Source: Piscirickettsiaceae bacterium (GTDB lineage: Bacteria; Pseudomonadota; Gammaproteobacteria; Nitrosococcales; Methylophagaceae). Taken from it: DNA of 6,073 nucleotides. This document shows, piece after piece, positions 1 to 6,012 of the stretch. Below the pieces are notes generated by a model. It was not told where the DNA came from. It searched no databases and was given only the letters and a program-made list of their open reading frames with translations. Every line of letters starts with the position of its first letter. Positions within the stretch are counted from its first letter, which is position 1. The translations under genes and the position numbers were made by a program. The DNA lies in contig DAOUSV010000103.1 in the NCBI GenBank assembly GCA_030627065.1, positions 1 through 6,073 on the forward strand, given 5' to 3'.

Positions 1-2
1 AG

Positions 3-920
3 TCACTCGCCACTTTCAGTTGAAAGTCGACGAAAATTAAACCACTGTTCCAAAACACCTATCATCGCAAGTATTACCAGCATTTGTGGCAATATCACGA
101 TTAGTAGCACATAAATAGCTACCAACCAAAATGACTGTTTTTGTTGTTGATTGACAATCGAATGAACGACTGACAAACCTTGCAGAGCAAAGACAACTAA
201 TCCCACAGGTAAGCATTCTCGCAATATGTTTAAGGTATCACCGCTAGGTAATGCAGTGACCACCATTAAGGCAACCATCACTATTGCGGCAGACTTACCA
301 AGGCGAAGTTGTTGAAACTCGCTTGCAAAACCACCTGGATTATATAATTTAGCTTGCCATGCCCGACCAATCAACAAGCCAAGCATTAAATTCATGCTTA
401 ATCCTGCTGCAACTAGGCCTGTCATCATCTTCGACAAACTGAGCATCATATCTTGCATTTGGTCTTGGTCTAACTGCCATTCAGGCTGTTTAACCAATTC
501 CTCCATAAACGGTGCAAGCATCTGTTGCCACCATAATGCAGGATCCGAAACTATCAAATAGCTTCCTAATACAAGCACTATGCCCACGCCGCCAGCCGCC
601 AGAAAACTAACTGCTAACGAACGCGTATAACCCAATACCAAACTAACACCTAACATAGGCAACCAGCTCGATATTAAAAACAATCCAGAGATAGCCGCTT
701 TGTCTAATAACAATCCTGCTAGTAATGTAAACATTACCAAGGTTGCTACGACTGCTGTTATCCCTTCTTTTGGCCCCATACGTAATGTACAAAGCGCAAT
801 GACACCACTCGCTAAATAACTTAACGGCGGCAACACTAAAGCACCTATTGAAAGCAATGAAATCGCGATGGCAGCTTGCCAACGTCCTTGCATTGAAAAC
901 ACTGCAATACTCCGCAGCAT
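3..920 (-). CDS. DUF2232 family polytopic inner-membrane protein
   Basis: Complete 305-residue gene (ATG at 920, TGA at 3-5). The protein is mostly hydrophobic, with about eight likely membrane segments near residues 16-45, 53-72, 77-97, 102-124, 163-186, 210-224, 236-256 and 264-290. A polar, acidic, Met/Gln-rich stretch at 126-160 lies between two of them. The soluble-looking motif YNPGGFASEFQQLRLGK (193-209) and the end WFNFRRL (293-299) are typical of the DUF2232 (YybS-like) family found beside rpsR in gammaproteobacteria. Its molecular function is not established, and placement after rpsF-rpsR is the main clue. The gap to the rpsR stop is 52 bases with no terminator-like hairpin, so co-transcription with the ribosomal protein genes is likely. 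Only a weak AAGG lies upstream of the start, about 13 bases away, suggesting lower translation than its neighbours. The family call is firm; the role is unknown. Confidence 0.88.
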   Translation of the reverse strand: MLRSIAVFSMQGRWQAAIAISLLSIGALVLPPLSYLASGVIALCTLRMGPKEGITAVVATLVMFTLLAGLLLDKAAISGLFLISSWLPMLGVSLVLGYTRSLAVSFLAAGGVGIVLVLGSYLIVSDPALWWQQMLAPFMEELVKQPEWQLDQDQMQDMMLSLSKMMTGLVAAGLSMNLMLGLLIGRAWQAKLYNPGGFASEFQQLRLGKSAAIVMVALMVVTALPSGDTLNILRECLPVGLVVFALQGLSVVHSIVNQQQKQSFWLVAIYVLLIVILPQMLVILAMIGVLEQWFNFRRLSTESGE

Positions 921-972
921 ACTATTTCTTATGCCTTATTTCGGTTTGATGTTTTGATAAACAACACTAGCC

Positions 973-1200
973 TTACTTATGCATATCGCAGTAAGGAATT
1001 AACGCTAGGAAACGCGCACGTTTTACACAGTTAGAAAGTTGACGTTGGTAACGTGCTTTCGTACCTGTAATACGGCTAGGAACAATTTTTCCTGTTTCCG
1101 TGATGTAATTTTTCAATAAAGTTACATCTTTATAATCAATTTGCTTAACACCTTCAGCGGTGAAGCGACAAAATTTTCTACGTCTAAAAAAACGTGCCAT
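973..1200 (-). CDS. rpsR: 30S ribosomal protein bS18
   Basis: The 75-residue product is nearly superimposable on E. coli S18, including FFRRRKFCRFTAEGV at the start, DYKDVTLLKNYITETGKIVPSRITGT in the middle (residues 22-47) and the basic KRARFLALIPY end. S18 binds S6 as a heterodimer on the platform of the small subunit, contacting 16S rRNA helices 22-23. The ATG at 1200 has a strong Shine-Dalgarno sequence, AAAGGAG at 1208-1214, seven bases upstream. The start lies 20 bases after the rpsF stop, so both should be made from one message. There are three cysteines (C11, C58, C71); C11 is common in the family, while C58 and C71 lie where E. coli S18 has other residues, with no zinc-binding CxxC pattern. 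Stop TAA is at 973-975. Confidence 0.97.
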   Translation of the reverse strand: MARFFRRRKFCRFTAEGVKQIDYKDVTLLKNYITETGKIVPSRITGTKARYQRQLSNCVKRARFLALIPYCDMHK

Positions 1201-1207
1201 TTGTATG

Positions 1208-1214
1208 CTCCTTT
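1208..1214 (-). promoter_or_regulatory. Strong Shine-Dalgarno of rpsR
   Basis: AAAGGAG on the minus strand, seven bases before the ATG at 1200. It fixes the rpsR start and indicates high translation independent of rpsF. Confidence 0.8.
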
Positions 1215-1220
1215 AATTCT

Positions 1221-1571
1221 TTAAGAGTCGCGACGACGAGGTTTATCATCTTCGTCTTTGCGCATCATTGGTGAAGGTTCTGTAATTGCTTGGTCAGTGT
1301 TAATAACTAGGTTACGGATAACCGCATCATTAAAACGGAAAGCAGTAGTTACTTCTTCTAATTGAGCAACATCACACTCAACGTTCATTAACACGTAATG
1401 TGCTTTATGAATTTTGTTGATTGGGTATGCTAATTGACGACGACCCCAGTCTTCTAAACGGTGGATTGTTCCACCTTCGCTGGTTAATACTTGCTGATAT
1501 TTTTCAATCATTGCAGGCACTTGTTCACTCTGATCAGGGTGGACCAGAAACACGATTTCGTAATGTCTCAT
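1221..1571 (-). CDS. rpsF: 30S ribosomal protein bS6
   Basis: The 116-residue product has the S6 ferredoxin-like fold sequence: MRHYEIVFLVHPDQSEQVP at the N-terminus, LEDWGRRQLAYPINKIHKAHY (residues 39-59) as the rRNA/S18-contacting core, and FRFNDAVIRNLV near 79-90. The charged tail KDEDDKPRRRDS is shorter than that of E. coli S6 and lacks the EE end to which RimK adds glutamates there, so this modification is not evident. S6 pairs with S18, encoded 20 bases downstream. The ATG at 1571 is preceded by GAGGAG at 1577-1582 with a five-base spacer. That ribosome binding site is the 3' arm of a possible leader structure, so synthesis is probably feedback-controlled by the S6:S18 complex. Confidence 0.97.
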   Translation of the reverse strand: MRHYEIVFLVHPDQSEQVPAMIEKYQQVLTSEGGTIHRLEDWGRRQLAYPINKIHKAHYVLMNVECDVAQLEEVTTAFRFNDAVIRNLVINTDQAITEPSPMMRKDEDDKPRRRDS

Positions 1572-1575
1572 ATGA

Positions 1576-1626
1576 GCTCCTCACGGTTTCGACAGCTCCT
1601 CGAACGTTAATCCAAGAAGCAAGGAG
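1576..1626 (-). promoter_or_regulatory. Candidate S6:S18 autoregulatory leader of rpsF
   Basis: Seen on the minus strand, 5' to 3': CTCCTT (1621-1626), GCTTCTT (1614-1620), then a hairpin with arms TTCGA (1600-1604) and TCGAA (1588-1592) around a seven-base loop, then A, CCG (1584-1586), T, and the Shine-Dalgarno GAGGAG (1577-1582). GCTTCTT can pair with GAGGAGC (1576-1582), with two G-U pairs, leaving CCG unpaired between the lower stem and the hairpin. Published work on the S6:S18 complex-binding motif describes a CCG in a bulge flanked by a stem and a hairpin in the 5' leaders of rpsF-rpsR operons, which fits this layout. Binding would hold the SD-covering stem closed. ACG/CGT pairing just below the hairpin is an alternative that would leave only AC bulged. 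The fold was drawn by hand. Confidence 0.58.
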
Positions 1627-1627
1627 T

Positions 1628-1652
1628 ATTGCCTATCAAACTTCAAGGCAAT
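1628..1652 (-). other. Perfect 7-bp hairpin at the 5' end of the rpsF leader
   Basis: Arms ATTGCCT (minus strand, 1646-1652) and AGGCAAT (1628-1634) flank an 11-base loop. On the minus strand the bases after it are pyrimidine-rich but not a U-run, so a factor-independent terminator for rlmB is unlikely. If the promoter at 1658-1687 is used, this hairpin would sit at the very 5' end of the message, where it could protect the mRNA or serve as the outer part of the leader. Confidence 0.4.
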
Positions 1653-1657
1653 CAATA

Positions 1658-1687
1658 ATTTTACGCTATTTTACTAGTGGAGCTCAA
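1658..1687 (-). promoter_or_regulatory. Possible sigma70 promoter for rpsF-rpsR-DUF2232
   Basis: On the minus strand, TTGAGC (1682-1687, 4 of 6 consensus) and TAAAAT (1658-1663, 5 of 6) are separated by 18 bases. The -35 box overlaps the rlmB stop codon. A start near 1650 would give a leader of about 80 bases containing both hairpins. A second TAAAAT at 1668-1673 has no well-placed -35. The existence of a promoter here is inferred from these boxes and the 112-base gap. Confidence 0.4.
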
Positions 1688-2496
1688 CTTCGTTGACGAG
1701 ATGCTTCAAATAAACACACACCAGCCGCCACTGATACATTCAAACTTTCAGCACCACCGTGCATTGGAATATACATTACTTGATCGCAGTTTTCACGCGT
1801 TAAACGGCGGATCCCACGACCTTCAGCACCTAATACAATTGCTAAAGGACCTTTCAAGTCAGCATCAAACAAAGTAGTTTCACACTCACCTGATGTACCG
1901 ACGATCCAGACACCATTTTGCTGTAATTCGCGCAAAACACGCGCTAAATTAGTCACTTGAATAAACGGTAAACGCTCTGCAGCACCACTCGACACTTTCA
2001 AAGCCGTCGCGGTTAAACCCGATGCCCGATCTTTAGGTGCGATCACTGCATGTGCACCAGCCGCTTCGGCAGAACGCATACATGCACCTAAGTTATGAGG
2101 ATCTTGCACGCAATCTAAAATCAATAAAAATGGTGGAACATCCAACTCATCGATCAGTTTGAACAAATCCGTTTCATCTAAATTATCAAGAGGACGACAG
2201 CGTGCAATAGCACCTTGATGTTGCGCATCAGGCACCATTTCATCGAGCTCTTCACGCGTGACTTTTTGCGGCTTAAGTCCATGAGGCTCTGCCGCCTCTA
2301 TTAGGCTTTCAATCCGCGCATCATCACGCTCATCCGCAATTAATATTTCAGTAACACGCGTAGTCGGCAACTCAAGTGCCGCCTGTATGGCATGTAAGCC
2401 AAAAATTAAATCATTCGTTGAATGATTGTCAGATTTAGGGGCTCTACGGCGTTTGGTATGCTTCTGATTCTTGTCCTTCGACAATGGGTTTGACAT
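1684..2496 (-). CDS. rlmB: 23S rRNA (guanosine-2251-2'-O)-methyltransferase RlmB (SpoU/TrmH family)
   Basis: SPOUT-class enzyme that transfers a methyl group from SAM to the 2'-hydroxyl of G2251 in the P loop of 23S rRNA. The N-terminal substrate-binding domain spans about residues 29-100 (FGLHAIQAALE near 32, then the HQGAIARCRP region). The methyltransferase knot covers about 120-265. Motif 1 is DPHNLGACMRSAEAAGA (132-148, with N135 and R141), motif 2 is IVLGAEGRGIRR (220-231), and motif 3 is YIPMHGGAESLNVSVAAGV (242-260, with E250, S251, N253). At 270 residues it is about 27 longer than E. coli RlmB. The extra length is a lysine/arginine-rich leader (KDKNQKHTKRRRAPK) encoded inside the end of the upstream lipoprotein gene. 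No ATG or GTG start lies between residue 1 and the family core; a TTG at codon 5 is the only alternative. The SD is weak (GAG/GTAGA), suggesting coupling to the upstream gene. Confidence 0.94.
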   Translation of the reverse strand: MSNPLSKDKNQKHTKRRRAPKSDNHSTNDLIFGLHAIQAALELPTTRVTEILIADERDDARIESLIEAAEPHGLKPQKVTREELDEMVPDAQHQGAIARCRPLDNLDETDLFKLIDELDVPPFLLILDCVQDPHNLGACMRSAEAAGAHAVIAPKDRASGLTATALKVSSGAAERLPFIQVTNLARVLRELQQNGVWIVGTSGECETTLFDADLKGPLAIVLGAEGRGIRRLTRENCDQVMYIPMHGGAESLNVSVAAGVCLFEASRQRS

Positions 2497-3118
2497 ATAT
2501 TTCTACTCGACGATTTAATTGACGACCGGCTTCGGTCTCATTGCTTTCTCTTGGTTCGGCTTCACCTCGTCCTTCCGTGATTAAACGGCTGGCTGGCACG
2601 CCGTCAGAGTTAAAATAATCAACAACTGACTGGGCGCGACGATATGAAAGATCCATATTATAACCTTCTGAGCCGATACTGTCGGTATGACCGACCACAT
2701 GAATAATGGTATTTGGATAACGCTGCAATATTGCTGATACTTTCTGCAAGGTTGGCATAAAGGCAGATTTCAATCCTGCACTGCCAAAATCAAATGAAAC
2801 CTCACTCGATATATCTATTTTTAAGCTTTCATTTTCTAAGCGCTGTATTTCAATATCGTGATTCGCCTGCTCTGCTGCAAGTGCCGCTTCCATTTCTTTT
2901 TGTTGATTATCCATATAATAACCAATACCACCACCAGCCGCAGCACCAATCGCCGCCCCGGCTAATAAGCCACCTTTGTCATTTTCGATAGAATGACCGA
3001 TGACAGCACCTAGAACAGCGCCTGCCGCTGCGCCCAATTTTGCACGTTGGTTTGGATCATCCGTTGCACAGGCACTAATTACTGTTGTCATTACGGCTAC
3101 TAATACTAATTTTTTCAT
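2444..3118 (-). CDS. YiaD-like OmpA-domain lipoprotein with glycine zipper
   Basis: Outer-membrane lipoprotein expected to anchor the envelope to peptidoglycan. From the ATG at 3118 (224 residues), a short lipoprotein signal ends in ISAC, with C17 as the lipidated residue. Residues 28-68 form a Gly/Ala-rich glycine zipper ending in GGGIGYYMD, as in E. coli YiaD. Residues 71-100 are charged and probably helical or coiled coil, and the OmpA C-terminal domain covers about 105-211. D146 (in GHTDSIG) and R161 (in LSYRRAQSV) match the residues that bind diaminopimelate in OmpA domains, and NRRVEIYVKP closes the domain. A GTG directly before the ATG is also in frame, but AGGAG at 3127-3131 is eight bases from the ATG and only five from the GTG, so the ATG is preferred. 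After the domain a 14-residue tail ends at TAG 2444. The last 53 bases overlap rlmB. No convincing -35 box was found; TAGAAT at 3151-3156 is a possible -10. Confidence 0.92.
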   Translation of the reverse strand: MKKLVLVAVMTTVISACATDDPNQRAKLGAAAGAVLGAVIGHSIENDKGGLLAGAAIGAAAGGGIGYYMDNQQKEMEAALAAEQANHDIEIQRLENESLKIDISSEVSFDFGSAGLKSAFMPTLQKVSAILQRYPNTIIHVVGHTDSIGSEGYNMDLSYRRAQSVVDYFNSDGVPASRLITEGRGEAEPRESNETEAGRQLNRRVEIYVKPIVEGQESEAYQTP

Positions 3119-3190
3119 CACAAAATCTCCTCTTACTATTTATTGTTGCTATTCTACGGTATTACACCTCAAAGTTCTGAGAGAAACATC

Positions 3191-3706
3191 ATGGAAAAGC
3201 ACTTCATTCCTGTCAATATTGCCATTCTGACAATTTCTGACACGCGTACTATAGATAACGACACCTCTGGAAAAGTTCTCCGAGAACGAATATTAGATGC
3301 TAATCACACTGTCGTGGCACAAGAAATAGTACAAGATGATATGTATCAAATCCGTTCAATTATTTCACAATGGATCGTTAATCCAGATATTCAAGCAATT
3401 ATTACAACTGGTGGCACGGGCCTAACCGGACGAGATGGCACCCCCGAAGCAGTTAAAGTACTTCTCGACAAAGAAATTGAAGGTTTCGGTGAATTATTTC
3501 GCCATATTTCCTACCAAGATATTCGTACCTCGACCATTCAATCTCGTGCTATCGGCGGCGTTGCTAATGGTACATTTATCTTTTGCTTGCCAGGCTCTAC
3601 TGGCGCATGTAAAACCGCATGGGATGACATTCTTAAAGAACAACTTGACGCTAGACATCGCCCCTGTAACTTTGTAGAACTCATGCCGCGTTTATTAGAA
3701 AAATGA
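3191..3706 (+). CDS. moaB: MoaB/MogA-family molybdenum cofactor biosynthesis protein
   Basis: The 171-residue product matches E. coli MoaB (170 residues) end to end: FIPVNIAILTISDTR at 5-19, DDTSG-like NDTSGKVLRER at 23-33, the nucleotide/pterin-binding TTGGTGLTGRDGTPEAV at 72-88 (with D82), IEGFGELFRHISYQDI near 96-111, TSTIQSRAIGGVANGT at 113-128, PGSTGACKTAW at 134-144, and the LDARHRPCNF end. MogA and active MoaB proteins adenylate molybdopterin before metal insertion. E. coli MoaB itself is reported inactive, so activity here is not assured. The ATG at 3191 follows GAGAGA and gives the family N-terminus. A further-upstream TTG at 3143 would add 16 unrelated residues. The gene diverges from the lipoprotein gene across a 72-base gap, and its stop overlaps the next start (ATGA at 3703-3706). 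No other cofactor genes are present. Confidence 0.93.
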   Translation: MEKHFIPVNIAILTISDTRTIDNDTSGKVLRERILDANHTVVAQEIVQDDMYQIRSIISQWIVNPDIQAIITTGGTGLTGRDGTPEAVKVLLDKEIEGFGELFRHISYQDIRTSTIQSRAIGGVANGTFIFCLPGSTGACKTAWDDILKEQLDARHRPCNFVELMPRLLEK

Positions 3707-3939
3707 CAGATCTGATTCTATATACAACTGCTGGCTGTCATTTATGCGTGCTGGCTGAAGACATATTACAAGCCCTATCTTCACAATATGAACTTAATAT
3801 TATCCCCACTGAAATTGGTGATGATGACGAACTTGTTGAACGCTATGGCGTATCAATTCCAGTTATCAAATTTCCTGATAATAGTGAATTGAATTGGCCT
3901 TTTGAGACACAAGACATTGAAAACAAGTTAACCTTATAA
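3703..3939 (+). CDS. Glutaredoxin-like thiol protein (Glrx-like/DUF836 family)
   Basis: A 78-residue single-domain thioredoxin-fold protein. LILYTTAGCHLC at 4-15 gives the first strand and the redox motif C12-H-L-C15. VSIPVIKF at 50-57 carries the cis-proline P53 expected opposite the active site. The compact length and GCHLC motif fit the Glrx-like family (PF05768) rather than classical GrxA/GrxC. A thiol-disulfide role is likely, but no substrate is known. It starts inside the moaB stop (ATGA), so translation is probably coupled to moaB. Whether the two proteins work together, for example in protecting a pterin dithiolene, is speculation. A composite palindrome begins five bases after its stop. 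Confidence 0.88.
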   Translation: MTDLILYTTAGCHLCVLAEDILQALSSQYELNIIPTEIGDDDELVERYGVSIPVIKFPDNSELNWPFETQDIENKLTL

Positions 3940-3944
3940 AAATC

Positions 3945-3990
3945 GTAGGTTGGGTTTTAACCCAACATGTTGGACTAAAGTCCAACCTAC
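3945..3990 (+). repeat. BIME-like pair of inverted REP units (copy 1)
   Basis: Two 22-base palindromic units face each other with a two-base spacer. Unit 1 (3945-3966) has a GTAG foot and perfect arms GTTGGGTT/AACCCAAC. Unit 2 (3969-3990) is inverted, with arms GTTGGACT/AGTCCAAC and a CTAC foot. The outer nine bases of the whole element are also complementary (GTAGGTTGG/CCAACCTAC), so it can fold as two hairpins or one long one. The GTAG foot is characteristic of REPs mobilised by REP-associated tyrosine transposases (RAYTs); none is encoded in this window. It lies five bases after the glutaredoxin stop and 31 bases before rnd, where it could stabilise upstream RNA. Confidence 0.85.
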
Positions 3991-4021
3991 ACCACTATCA
4001 ATAGGTATTCCAACCCAAATA

Positions 4022-5167
4022 ATGACAATCCAATATATAGACACCCAAGCCGCACTAAGCACATTCTGTCAGCAAATATCTGATGCGACATGGATGACAG
4101 TTGATACCGAGTTCCTACGCGAAAAGACGTATTACCCACAGCTGTGCTTGATCCAAATCGCTACCGACGACCATATTGCCTGTATTGATCCCTTGGCTCT
4201 TGACGATTTAAGCCCGATTTTAGACTTAATTTACAATCCTGATATTGCCGTTGTCTTTCATGCCGCGCGCCAAGATCTTGAGCTTTTGTATTTAATGCGA
4301 GATGAACTACCAAGCAATGTATTTGATACTCAAATTGCAGCGACGGTACTTGGTTATGGCGAACAAATTGGCTATGGCAATCTTGTTAAGCAATGTATTG
4401 ATGTTGACTTGGACAAAGCGCACTCACGTACAGACTGGACTAAACGTCCGCTAGATCCTGCTCAAATTGAATATGCCGCAGATGATGTTCGTTATTTACG
4501 CGATGTGTACAAACTACTCACACAACAGCTTGCAGATAAAAATCGCACTCATTGGCTAGATGATGACTTTGCCACCTTAACAAACTTAGACACTTACAAG
4601 CCTGTTCCGGATAATAGCTGGCGAAAAGTTAAAGGATTTGGTCGTTTAAAAGGTATTCAACTCGCCATTTTGCAACGGCTAGCGGCATGGCGTGAACAAC
4701 GCGCGATTAAATCAAATCGCCCTCGTCGTTGGATATTAAAAGATGATGTATTGCTTGACCTAGCCAAGCTTGCACCTGATTCTACTGATAAATTCAGCCT
4801 TATTCGCAATTTGGAAGCCGGCACAATCAAACATCATGGCGAAACACTGTTAGCAGAAATCAAACTAGCCAAATCAACACCCAAAGAACAATGGCCAGTA
4901 TTGAAAAAAGTACAACCACTCACACAACAACAAAATGCAATTGCCGATGCATTAATGGCATTGCTTAGAAAGTTTTGTGATGAACAATCTATCTCACCCG
5001 TCGCAGTCGCCTCACGCAAAGAGATTGAACGCCTTGTCGCCGGTGATAAAGATTTACCAATAGCCCAAGGCTGGCGCAATGAAATTGTCGGTGTCCATTT
5101 GCAAGCATTTATTGATGGTAAACTATCCATTACAGCCGATACAAAACAGTTAAATACAACAACGTAA
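4022..5167 (+). CDS. rnd: Ribonuclease D
   Basis: A 381-residue 3'-5' exoribonuclease involved in tRNA 3'-end maturation (E. coli RNase D has 375). The DEDD-y catalytic set is complete and at the same positions as in E. coli: D28 and E30 (VDTEFLRE), D85 (FHAARQDLELL), Y151 and D155 (EYAADDVRYL). The SRTDWTKRPL motif precedes the last of these. A first HRDC domain lies around 209-285 (LAILQRLAAWREQRA, then RWILKDDVLLDLAKLAP). The remainder (about 295-370) fits the second HRDC-like domain ending GWRNEIVG. The ATG at 4022 was chosen because it gives this register. An in-frame TTG at 3950 would translate the upstream palindrome and is rejected. The ribosome binding site is poor (only AGG about 15 bases upstream), so expression is probably low or coupled. 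REP pairs lie on both sides. Confidence 0.95.
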   Translation: MTIQYIDTQAALSTFCQQISDATWMTVDTEFLREKTYYPQLCLIQIATDDHIACIDPLALDDLSPILDLIYNPDIAVVFHAARQDLELLYLMRDELPSNVFDTQIAATVLGYGEQIGYGNLVKQCIDVDLDKAHSRTDWTKRPLDPAQIEYAADDVRYLRDVYKLLTQQLADKNRTHWLDDDFATLTNLDTYKPVPDNSWRKVKGFGRLKGIQLAILQRLAAWREQRAIKSNRPRRWILKDDVLLDLAKLAPDSTDKFSLIRNLEAGTIKHHGETLLAEIKLAKSTPKEQWPVLKKVQPLTQQQNAIADALMALLRKFCDEQSISPVAVASRKEIERLVAGDKDLPIAQGWRNEIVGVHLQAFIDGKLSITADTKQLNTTT

Positions 5168-5189
5168 TTTCAACATACAGCCAGCAACC

Positions 5190-5256
5190 GTAGGTTGGAC
5201 TTCAGTCCAACTTCCAGCTTCTATAAAATGCCCAGTCGGGTTAAAATCCGACCTAC
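5190..5256 (+). repeat. BIME-like pair of inverted REP units (copy 2)
   Basis: Unit 1 (5190-5211) has a GTAG foot and perfect arms GTTGGACT/AGTCCAAC. Unit 2 (5235-5256) is inverted, with arms GTCGGGTT/AATCCGAC (one G-U pair) and a CTAC foot. The 23-base spacer includes TATAAAAT (5222-5229), a -10-like box without a properly spaced -35. The two REP types are the same as in the element before rnd, but their order is swapped, so this copy is roughly the mirror image. It begins 22 bases after the rnd stop and ends two bases before the kinase Shine-Dalgarno, so its second hairpin may influence kinase translation. No U-run follows either hairpin, so it is not a standard terminator. Confidence 0.82.
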
Positions 5257-5258
5257 AA

Positions 5259-5264
5259 AAAGGA
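5259..5264 (+). promoter_or_regulatory. Shine-Dalgarno of the kinase gene next to a REP hairpin
   Basis: AAAGGA at 5259-5264 is seven bases before the ATG at 5272 and fixes that start. Only two bases separate it from the CTAC foot of the REP pair, which is unusually close for a repeat of this kind. Confidence 0.65.
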
Positions 5265-5271
5265 TAAATCT

Positions 5272-6012
5272 ATGTCAGCATTAATCTGTGGTTCATTTGC
5301 CTACGACACCATTATGGTTTTCCCCGATCAATTCAAAAATCACATCCTCCCCGACAAAGTACACATGCTTAATGTTGCCTTTTTAGTGCCTGACTTACGC
5401 CGTGAATTTGGTGGTTGTGCCGGTAATATTGCCTACAACTTACAGTTACTCGGTGATGAACCAATCCCAATGGGAACAGTAGGCAGTGACTTTGCCAGCT
5501 ATGCTACATGGATGGATAAACACAGCATCAACCGCCGCCATGTTCACGTAAAAAGTGGCAGCTACACAGCCCAAGCATTTATCACCACCGATATGGACGA
5601 CAATCAAATCACCGCATTTCACCCCGGTGCAATGAACTTATCTCACGAAACGGCCATTAGCGAAGCGAAAGACATCAAGCTTGCTATCGTTGCTCCAGAT
5701 GGTCGTGATGGCATGATTCTACATGCACAACAATTAACCGAGGCTGGTATTCCATTTATATTCGATCCAGGTCAAGGTCTACCAATGTTTGATGGTGACG
5801 ACTTAATGAAGTTTGCCAAACAAGCGACCTATATCGCCCTCAATGATTATGAAGCACAGCTATTTGAAGACAGAACAGGCTTATCTCCCAATGAAATAGC
5901 CGAGCATGTAGAAGCCCTTATCATTACTCGTGGTGGTGAAGGATCGCATATCTACACCGATGGCAAACGCATTGAGAAGATGGTTCTACAATACCCTGTA
6001 AAGAGGTGGTAG
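5272..6012 (+). pseudogene. PfkB-family adenosine/sugar kinase, 3' end lost
   Basis: A ribokinase-fold protein similar to bacterial PfkB-type adenosine kinases, which phosphorylate a nucleoside or sugar with ATP. Residues 1-235 read as a normal family member: LICGSFAYDTIM at 4-15, the first PfkB signature FGGCAGNIAYNLQLLG at 46-61, TDMDDNQITAFHPGAM at 106-121, FDPGQGLPMFDGDDL at 164-178, LNDYEAQLF at 190-198, and LIITRGGEGSHIYTDGKRIE at 216-235. Full-length relatives are about 305-315 residues and continue into the DPTGCGDAYRAG-type motif holding the catalytic aspartate and anion hole. Here the reading passes instead into KMVLQYPVKRW and stops at 6010-6012. Neither of the other two plus-strand frames restores the motif in the remaining bases, so a simple frameshift does not explain it. 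The start is supported by AAAGGA at 5259-5264. The product is most likely inactive. The exact substrate cannot be told from the sequence. Confidence 0.85.

Noticed and set aside
1421..1877. Plus-strand open frames opposite rpsF and rlmB
   Set aside because: These are antisense shadows of conserved genes with no family features.
3119..3121. GTG start for the lipoprotein one codon before the ATG
   Set aside because: The ATG has the better spacing from AGGAG; the difference is one residue and does not change the lipobox.
3143..3190. Upstream TTG start for moaB
   Set aside because: The extra 16 residues have no family match and no ribosome binding site; ATG 3191 gives the normal 171-residue length after GAGAGA.
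2794..3230. Plus-strand open frames opposite the lipoprotein gene
   Set aside because: Their compositional bias simply mirrors the Gly/Ala-rich coding strand; no motif or ribosome binding site was found.
3950..4021. Longer RNase D starting at a TTG at 3950
   Set aside because: The added 24 residues would be translated from the REP palindrome, and the ATG at 4022 places D28/E30/D85/Y151/D155 exactly as in E. coli.
4834..5130. Minus-strand 98-codon open frame inside rnd
   Set aside because: It lies antisense to a clearly conserved coding region, has no recognisable domain and no supporting signal.
5222..5229. TATAAAAT in the BIME spacer as a kinase promoter
   Set aside because: The only -35-like box (TTGGAC, 5195-5200) is 21 bases away and lies in the repeat, so spacing is poor.
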